Origin: Phanerodontia chrysosporium
Lineage: Eukaryota > Basidiomycota > Agaricomycetes > Polyporales > Phanerochaetaceae
Direction of reading: 5' to 3'
Length of the DNA: 56,295 bases
NCBI GenBank assembly: GCA_001910725.1
Contig: MJGA01000071.1
Location: forward strand, 1-56,295
Shown: in pieces, positions 48,280-56,295 of the stretch
Layout of the letters: each line of letters opens with the position of its first letter
Position numbering within the stretch: the first letter of the stretch is position 1
Translations under genes and position numbers: made by a program
The notes under the pieces: generated by a model
Databases searched by the model: none
What the model was told of the DNA's origin: nothing
The model's input: only the letters and a program-made list of their open reading frames with translations

Positions 48280-51200
48280 TCACCAGAAACGGTGACGGCG
48301 GCGACGGCTGTAATAATGACTGGCACTGCCGACCACACCCTCCCACACACTCTCGTAGCCCGCGGTGAGCCGGCTCGTGGTGATCTCGCGCTCCTCGGGG
48401 ATGCCCTCGTCGTCAGGCTGGACGGTGATCGCCTCTTTCGTCTGCTGGAACTGGTCCATGCTCTTCTCGACGGAGCGGTGGACGTCGCTGACGTGGATGA
48501 GCCGGCGGAGCGCCGGGCGCGCGGCGATCGCGGCGATCGCGTCGTCGAGCACCTTCAGCGTCGCGGAGGCGTCCGCAGAGTCGCGCGGGGGACTGAACGC
48601 CGCCGTGGCGGCCTTGTCCTTGTCTTTGTCCTCGTTCGCCTTCTTTGCGTCCGCGGCGGCGCGCTCTTTCGCGATGCAGGCCTCGAGGCGGTCCGCGAAC
48701 GCGGCGAGCTCCTTTGCGAGCGTCGTTCCCGGCGCGAGACGGCCGTCGCGGCGCAGACGATCGAGGGTGTCGCGCAGACGCGGGAGCTCCGCCTCCTGCT
48801 TGGCGAGGTCGAAGGGTTGATGCTGGTAGTTGAGGTTGAAGTCCTGGGGCGCACGGAACTGACCGCACGCCGCGTTCAACTTCTCAAGGAACGCCTGCCG
48901 CGCCGCGTACTCGCGTGGCGTATTGCCAACGCCGTCTTCTTGCACAAGGGCCTCCGCGGGACCCGCCTCGGCGAGTAGCTTTGTGATTTTCGCAAACTTG
49001 TTCTTCACGGCGAGGTGCAACGGCGTAGAGCCGCCCGCCTCGCGCATGAGGAACGTCGAAGCCCCAGCTTCAAGTAGGAGCTCGACAAGGTCGATACGGT
49101 TCTTTTTGACAGCGATGTGCAGAGGCTACGAAGCGACCGATGAGTGACATACTACCATCCTTACACAGCATACGCACCGTATCACCGTCTTCCTTGCTCT
49201 GTTGCCGGAACAGACGGTCCAGTATCTCCTTTGGCAGATGCTTAATCACGTGCTTCAGGAGATCTAATGTCGCAGCGATGTCTTGTGCGACAAGCATGTG
49301 TATGATGTTGTATCTGCCAGGAATGTGAGGCGATGAAGGCTACATAGGCAAAAACAACATACCCATGGATGTCTGTCTCGAGCGGGGAGACGCCCTTGCT
49401 AAGGAGGAAGTCGAACAGCTCGATGCTGTACGAGAACCTGGCAGCCACAAGCAGACTGTTGAAGCCGAGGGTACGATGCCTTGAGACAGCAAAATCAGCA
49501 ACGGTTAGAGGAAGCCAATAGAGCTGCATCGACGTACTTCACGTGTAAGCTGTTTTCCAGCTCCTTGCCGCGGATAGTGCAAAGCGCCTGGAGGACGTCC
49601 ACCTTTCCGCCCACGACCGCTGCGGTCGCGACGGTCTCGTTGAGCGAGGACATCGTCCAGCCGAGCTTCTCGGGCAGGACGCTCGCGAGGTCGGGGATGC
49701 GCCGGAGGAGCTTCGCGTGCGCGTCGCCGTGGGCCGAGGCGTAGTATCTGTACGCCGCGAGCGGCTGGTCACTCGCGAGGTAGCGCACGACGCCGATCGC
49801 GCCGCACTTGGCCGCGGTCCAGAGCATCGGCTCCTGCTCCTGCTCCGGCTCCTCGTACGCCTGCCGCCGGTTGCGGCGGTCGCCCTTCGCGAGGTCCTTC
49901 CGCTTCTTGCCGTGCACGTTCAGGCCGAGGTACACGCGGTGGTCCGGGTCATCGTCCTCCTCTTCTTGCGACTGCGCGGCCGACTCGGGCGCGGGTGCCT
50001 CGCGTTTCGTGAGCGTGATGCCCGCGCCGGTGCGCCGGATGAACTCGTCGAGCATGGCGGGCCTGTCATGGACGAGTATGCCAGCGAGCGCGTCGTGGGG
50101 CACAGACTTGCCCGGGAGAGACTTGTAGAGCTCCGTGATTTGGACGAATGCCTCGAAATCATCATCGACGATAGCCTTGTTGATGAGGTTTCGATTGTAG
50201 TCTTGGCCGTCCTTACCGATGAACGGTGCAGTGACAGAAACAAGCATGTAATCCGGAGCAATCTTCGTGTGCACTTGTGAAGGAACTTTTGCAATATCGA
50301 CGAGGTTGATTTCTTCTTCGGGTTGCGGCTCCATGTCCTCATCTTCATCCTCATCCTCATTATTCTCCTCGTCGGAGTCATCGCCTGCATTCAGAACGTC
50401 AGGATGTGGCGCATGACGTGATATGCGGAGAATACTCACCGAGTGCGAGATCGTGAGTAGGGTTAAATGGGGCCCTGGCCTGCGTCTGGTCGTCAGGACT
50501 GTACTGCGCGGCAGCGATCGCCAGGATAAGCTTCGCGGTGTCCCAGTGGCGGCGCAAGACAGCTATGTACAACGGCGAGTAGCCTATGGCCAGAATAATC
50601 AGCACCATCATCGGAATGAAAATCACGAGATGCATACCTTGCCAGTTCGTGCCCCAATGGCACGAGATTTGCAGGGGAGTTTCCTGGCCCTTGCCCGTCT
50701 GGCGGGGAAGACAGAGCCTCTGGATCTTGGCGTTGTTGCCGGACCAGCACGCGACGAAGAGCTCCTGGTAGCGGTCCGCGAGCTCCTTGATCATGCCCGA
50801 GCCCTCGTTCATGCCGTGGCGGTGGAAGCCGTACGGGCCGGTGAGGCCGTACGACGGCAGGTAGTTCGGGCGCCACCAGCGCGCGAGGCGGTTCTCGAGG
50901 ACGCGCTCGCGCGCGTCGCTGTCGGAGATGCGCCCGCGGAAGACATCGCCGCCGCGCTTGCCCTTGTGCGCCTGCAGCGTCGCCGCGACGCCGTCGAAGT
51001 ACGCCTCGATCTCGTCCAGGTACGCGTTCGGGTTGTGGAGGTACCTCTGCGGCTGGCTGCGCGCGCGCTGCGCCTGCTCGTACGCCGCGAGCACCTTGAG
51101 CAGCTCCGCCTTCCAGAGCGGCACCTCGCCGTCCTTTGCCGCGTCCGCGTCCGGAACTTCGCCAATGCCCCCTGCGACAGCCGCGCCGAAGAGTCCACGA

Positions 51201-54200
51201 CGGCTAGGCCGCGCAGGCTTCTGCGTGTCGGGGTTCTTGGCCTCCTTGACTTTCGCGACGATCGCGCGGGAGTAGTCGAGCGCCGTGTAGTGCTCGTCAC
51301 GGTTTTCGCCTGCCCGCCGGAGACTCTCTCTCCAGGGCAGGTTCACCTCGGCGCCGAGCGCGACCAGGAGATGGGCGACTTCGTCGTAGTTGCTGAGCGC
51401 GACCTCGAGGGGCATGGGGACGCTCGAGAGGAACTTCTGAGGCGCACGGCCGTTGTTCTTCATCCTGGTGATGCAACGTTAGCACAAGGTCTCACAAACG
51501 GACGCATGTGTCCACCCACTTGAGATCCCTCGCCTTCTGGAACTCGTCTCTGGTGATGACTACCTTGGCGCCATACGCCAGCAGGACAGCGAGCGTCGAG
51601 TACGACCCGCTGTTCACCGCGGACACGATCGGGAAGACGGCCAACTGCCAGTCGTCCATCCACGGGATATTGAGCACGGCCTTCGCGTTCGGGTCCGCGC
51701 GGAGGAACGCCTCGAGGAGGCGCGGGCGGCGCGCGAGGACCGCGCGGTGGAGGAGCGTGTACAGGTTCTCGTCCGCCTCGCTCGTGACCGCGCCCGCGGC
51801 GACGAGGCGCTCGACGGTCGTGCACGCCTTGTCCTCGTCCTCCGCGACCGCAGTGAGGATGAGCGGGTGGCAGTAGCGTACGTCCCACGAGTGTTTCGGC
51901 TGCGTGACGAGCCGCGCGTTCGCGCCCGCAGCGAGCAGCTGTTCGACGACCGCGACGGAGCCCGACGCGACCGCGTAGTTGAGCGCGGACAACGCATAGT
52001 CCCAGTCCGTGACGTCGATGTGGAAGACGTCCGGCTCTTCATCGTCTTCCTCAGGGATCATGCCGCTGTCCTCGGGCGCCGCCTCGTCCTTCTTCTTGCC
52101 CTTCTTCGCATCGCCGTCCTCGGACGACCAGTCGTCTTCGCTGCTGTCGCGCATCTCCTCGTCATCGTCGTCATCGTCGGCCATGTCCTCGTCATCATCT
52201 TCGTCCTTCTTTTTCTTTTCCTTCTCTTTCGCTGCAGCCTTCTCCTCCTCCTTCTTGCGCGCTTCCTCGGCATTGAGCGCGCTACGGTCGAGGAGCTTGC
52301 GGATGACGTCGGTGAGGTCGAGCTGGGCCGCGAGATGCAGCGCTGTACGGCCATCTACGAGGCGCGCCGTCATGCGCGCGTCTGCGTCAACAAGGTCGCA
52401 CGCGATGTCGGTCGCCTTGGACAGGATGGCGACCTGCAGCGGCGTGCGGCCGACCGCGTCGCGCCGGTTGACGTCGATGCCGTCCTTGATCGCTGCCGCC
52501 ACCGTCGCGCGGTCGTGGGCTGCGATGGCGTTGAAGAACTTCTCGCTCTCGCCGATGTAGGCTTGCTCGGACCATTCGCCATCGTCGATTGGGTTGAAAC
52601 TGCCAGAAATGCTCTGACGACCAGGATCCTCGACAATGAATCTGATGGTTGTCGTGAGAAGGCACACGTTTCGAGGGTAGAGTATGGTACGTACTGCACT
52701 CTTCCCCGGACGTATGACTTGTCTTCCTCTTCTTGAAGAGCCCGCTCTTCGTCATTCTTGGGTTTTGGACAATGCTAATGTATGCAGAAAATTAGAGCTG
52801 ATGACTGACCGCTGCTTGATGAGCGTACCTCGCAGCAGTCATCGAGGCACTCCGGCATGGTACCAAAGAAGGCGGCGTGGCGATGGAGTCGCCTGTCCTT
52901 GTTCTTGGGATTGAATGGAGCTATCATACGGTCAGTCTTGAGATTCTCGCATGATCCATGATTGCTTACAATTCATCCCAAGGTCCTGCATAACTTTGGT
53001 CAGACACGAATGACTTAGAAGGACTAACGATGACATACCGTCTGGTAGACGAGCTTCTCAATACGCCTAGCGTCCCACCCAGGGCCATACGGAATATGCA
53101 GTGACACGACATCGTAGTCACTCATCTCGAGGCCCGCGTCAATGTCCGACTTGAGGTCACCCTTGTACTTCTTCTTGAGCAGACGCCTCCAGGCATCGCG
53201 CGGTTGAGGACGGCCACGGATTTCACGGCGAGACTGCAAGTAGCCCTCGCGATCCTTGGCGGTCGCCAGCTTCTCGAGGACGAGCAAGCGGGCGAGCCCT
53301 TGTATGCGCACGATAGACCGCTCGAAAATCTGCGAGGTGCATTGAGTACGAGAGTGGCCAGCCAAAGAGCCGTACTGACCGTAGGATCGATATCAGCGCG
53401 GTTCAGGTCGGGGACGTAGACCTCAAAGTCACGCGACGAATACTTGGCGAGGCGGACCTCGTAGGACGGCGAACGCCTGGTAATGTCGATGGTGTTGCAT
53501 TGCCGCATCATCGCGACGATGGCGCGCGGATTCGCCCAGACGCGTTCGCCGTCGAAAGCGCAGCACGGCGCATCGACATCGAAACCCGCGAGGATCTCGG
53601 CCGGCGACTGGTACAGGCGCAGCACGATCTGGACAGCGCGATAGGGGTACTGGGAGTGGATAGACACGGTGTGCTTGGTGCGGATGCAGGTGACGTCCCA
53701 GGGGATCGAGTCGCGGACGGCTTCGTATATCATGTTGATCTTGACCTCGGCCTGTTCGGGCGTGAGGCCATAGAGGAAGAGGTCGACGTCCGACGTCGGG
53801 AAGGCGCGGTTGTGGAAGTACTTGCGGAGCGTGCGCTTCGAGGCCTTTGCATAGTCGGGGATCGGCGCGAGGCACGCCTGCACCGAACCGCCGGCGGCGA
53901 CGACGTTGCTCCAATCGGTGAGCTGCGAGAGCGAGCCCTCGGTGAAGATGGCCCAGTTCTTCTTGAACTCGTCGAGGTCGGCGACCATCGCGGGCGTGCC
54001 GTCCTTGCGCCTGCGGTCGTCGGTGAGCGGCATGACGTACTTGGCACTGAGGTCCGCCTCGTCTGCGACGACGCGCGCACGCGTCTTGCGGATGTCGTCG
54101 GGCGCGTCGAACACGTCGACGAGGCCGACGTACGGGTCGGCGAGACGCGTGCTCTTCCTGTCCTGCGCGAAGAGCTTGCGCAGCTCTGCCTCGTCTGCAA

Positions 54201-54297
54201 TCGAGGGCTTGAGAACGTCGTCCAGCGAGACGCCCGGACCCGGGGGGAGCTGGGCGACACGGGCGATGAAGGCGGCAGCCTCGGCGTTCTGGGGCAT
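48280..54297 (-). CDS. Large ankyrin protein with DxD-containing N-terminal domain
   Basis: An 1811-residue protein in 12 exons: 53380-54297, 53039-53329, 52970-52985 (16 nt), 52829-52920, 52695-52774, 51520-52641, 50638-51464, 50440-50583, 49538-50384, 49363-49479, 49178-49313 and 48280-49125, all in frame. The first 400 residues form a domain with TSDVDLFLYGLTPEQ, SQYPYRAVQIVLRLYQSP and LAGFDVDAPCCAFDG; the two acidic DVD motifs recall metal-binding nucleotidyltransferase-like folds, which is a guess. Ankyrin repeats follow, e.g. VGRTPLQVAIL, DGRTALHLAAQ, GYSPLYIAVLRR, GGSTPLHLAVKNK, with acidic Lys/Glu tracts between them. Fungal relatives are usually annotated just as ankyrin proteins. 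The start is the Met of MPQNAEAA; an upstream in-frame Met is followed by poorly coding sequence. Confidence 0.88.
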
Positions 54298-55233
54298 GTT
54301 GGGTGGAGTTATTCTGCGAAAGAAATGAAGGTACACCACGGGAGATGGTGTGCTGAGCTGTCGACGCTTTGCTCGTCCATCTTTTATACGAGATATTGAG
54401 CGCTACGTGGTTGTCTTTGACAAAGTGTGGATCAAGGGGCTCTGTGCCTTGTCGCGGGCGCATCAGTCTCGATATGGCAGGCGTCGGGCCCGACTCCGCG
54501 CTGCGCACGAGTCAGAGCGGGACATTTGCCAGAAATAGAAGTGGGCGCATCAACGTTGCCGCCAAGCGTCGGTGCACGATGCCCGACGCTCCCACGCAAA
54601 CAGATCAGCCAGGAGTCACAGGCACAAATGGAGCAAAAGCGTCGGCCGCTTTGCCAGCGCCGCCGATCCGACGCTTTGCGCAGCCAACACGCCTCCTCCT
54701 CCCCGCAGTGTGACTAGTTGGAAGCTGTGCGTGTCATCTTTCGCACTCTTTATGACCCACGAGTGCACGCCATGCCCATCATGCGCACTTGAGCGAACCG
54801 AGAGCCAATATACTCGTATGCACTGCTGGAGCGAGGCATGAGAGTTTTGTGATGCATGGGTGAGTTAATCTACTTCATGATGATGTGCGGGATGGATGTC
54901 GATGGACGGCAACTCATTGAACACCCATACGTAGGCTCTACGATGCCATCTATCTCGGTTGTGCAACGAAGAGGGCCTGCGGACCGTTGGCTTACCTGGA
55001 GATGCGCCGAGTTTCCATGCCTCAGCGACGAGATCGGGTAAGCTTGTGCACGCCGGGCGCAACCACATAGCGTGGCGTGAGAATTTCGAGAGCAGTGCGG
55101 CCACAGCTTGGAACGATAGAGTAGAGGATATCTGTCATTCTGAATCGTGCAGCCTAAATAAATAGAAGAGCATATTACGATATGTGCAACCGAACGGAAA
55201 AGAAAATCCCAATAGAGCAGCGAAGAAAGCGTG
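54298..55233. other. Intergenic, no gene seen
   Basis: The gap upstream of the ankyrin gene and downstream of the right-edge gene has only short reading frames without domains. Confidence 0.5.
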
Positions 55234-56295
55234 TCAGAAGGCATGAGCAACGTGCTGCAGGAGCTCGTCGAGAGACTGTCGAAACGCATGTCAGCAAAGC
55301 ACCGCGAGGAGCGACAGAGCAAAAACAGGGTACGCACACGATCCATCTCCTCCAGCTGCCTGAACGTGCTCGCATAAATATCGCGTATCTGGGGGTGCAG
55401 CCCCTCCACGTCGATCTCGCGCCGAACAGCAACGCGTCCACCGGGTCCAGCGGCGGCAGCGCCGCGGCATGCGCGGGCGGCGCGTTCTTGCACTCGATGA
55501 TCGCGAGCATGTGCGCAAGCCCGAAGTCGTCCTTGGGCACGACGGGCCGCCGCGGCCGCGCGGCCGCCGACCCCGCCCGCGCGTGCGCGTGTGCCTGCGG
55601 CGTCGGCGGGGACGCGCTCCGGTACAGCGACGACTCGACAGGACGGACGCGAGCGACTGCTGACGCTCGTGCGGCGGCCGTGCCTTCTGCGCGCCCGCGC
55701 CCGAACCCGAGGACGGCGTCGTGGTGCGCCGCCCGTCGGACTCGCCGTCGCTCGCCGTGCGGTAGCTCGAGAGGCGCGACAGCGGCGACGCCGCACGGAC
55801 TGCAGCGGCAGCGGCGCTCGTTGGTGTCGGAGAGCGCGCGTTCATCGTCACCGCGTTCGGTGTGGCGGAGCGCGAGCCGCTGGGCCCGCCCTCGGCGGTG
55901 GAGTACACGGACAGCGTCCCCGTGGTGGCCGAGTCCCCGCTGTCGCGATGCACGGGCTGCTCCGCGGGGCGGCCCTGGGCGGCCTGACCTGGCTCAGCAC
56001 ACGATCGAGCTTGGCTCCGAGGCCGTCTCTGCCGTGGCTCAGCACACCGTGCAGCAGGTCACTCTGCGCGTCGCTCCGGTTCGGACCGACCTCCCCCTGC
56101 CACTCGGCCTCGACGATGTCGCTGATGTCGTACGTCGCACCGCTGGCGTCCATGTACGAGTAGCGCATGCGGTCGTCCAGTTCATGGCGGGCGCTGCGGA
56201 TCATGATGTTGCCGGGCAAGAGCACGTCCAGACCGCGGGACGAGTTCGCTTGCGTAGACAGGATCGCACGCTGGTTTGCACGCGTCGCGCCCGCT
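55234..56295 (-). CDS. Unknown protein, 3' part, cut by right edge (three apparent frameshifts)
   Basis: Reading starts outside the window. Gene-like segments in order are LLPGNIMIRSARHELDDR and YDISDIVEAEWQGEVGPN; a Ser/Thr/Pro-rich stretch (SVYSTAEGGPSGSRSATP); VVPKDDFGLAHMLAIIECK; VEGLHPQIRDIYASTFRQL; then an intron (55276-55337) and a last exon reading SLDELLQHVAHAF. These segments lie in different frames, and one extra base at about 55987, 55637 and 55422 would join them. Each change has the same direction (one base missing), as elsewhere in the window. I do not recognise the family. A decaying gene is possible, but conserved-looking blocks and an intact splice site favour a working gene with sequence errors. 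Confidence 0.5.

Noticed and set aside
51465..51495. A 31-nt intron in the ankyrin gene (donor GTGAGA after the CGT TT codons).
   Set aside because: A stronger GTGGGT donor 24 nt upstream gives a 55-nt intron (51465-51519) in the same frame, which fits the usual size here.

Overview
The window is a stretch of a basidiomycete (Agaricomycetes) nuclear chromosome, possibly from a Polyporales-like wood-inhabiting species. This rests on the dense, small GT-AG introns (mostly 46-62 nt), basidiomycete protein families (DUF6534 membrane proteins, TRI5-like terpene synthase, PL14 lyase, a glycine-rich secreted repeat protein) and the close packing of divergent and convergent gene pairs. No species is claimed. 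I inferred exon structures by joining reading frames at splice sites, so a coordinate range given for a gene is the span from start to stop codon including introns.

The left third (1-14.3 kb) is an accessory region. It holds two paralogous DUF6534-type membrane protein genes (one cut by the left edge), an epoxide hydrolase, a TRI5-type sesquiterpene synthase and a 14-exon cytochrome P450. The last three form a plausible small sesquiterpenoid pathway: cyclase, oxygenase, epoxide-opening enzyme. They are followed by a secreted PL14 polysaccharide lyase. The gaps between genes here are 0.7-2.2 kb and show no other convincing coding sequence.

From 15 kb on the window is mostly housekeeping: the mitochondrial glycine carrier Hem25/SLC25A38, a short/branched-chain acyl-CoA dehydrogenase, DDB1, a rhodanese-domain protein, a small protein of unknown function, a glycine-rich repeat secreted protein, Rab escort protein, a nucleolin/Nsr1-like RNA-binding protein, a fungal acidic-repeat protein, the Kgd4 subunit of 2-oxoglutarate dehydrogenase, proteasome subunit alpha1 (Scl1), the largest subunit of RNA polymerase III, Sec63, and a CPA-type cation/H+ antiporter. 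The right end has an 1811-residue ankyrin protein with an uncharacterised DxD-containing N-terminal domain, and a partial unknown gene at the edge. Several pairs share divergent promoters (acyl-CoA dehydrogenase/DDB1, Rab escort/nucleolin, Scl1/RPC1).

A striking property is a set of apparent one-base losses in otherwise well-conserved coding sequences, many in C or G runs. They occur in essential genes (RNA polymerase III, nucleolin), so sequence or assembly error is the most likely cause. They matter because automatic annotation would split or truncate about eight genes here.
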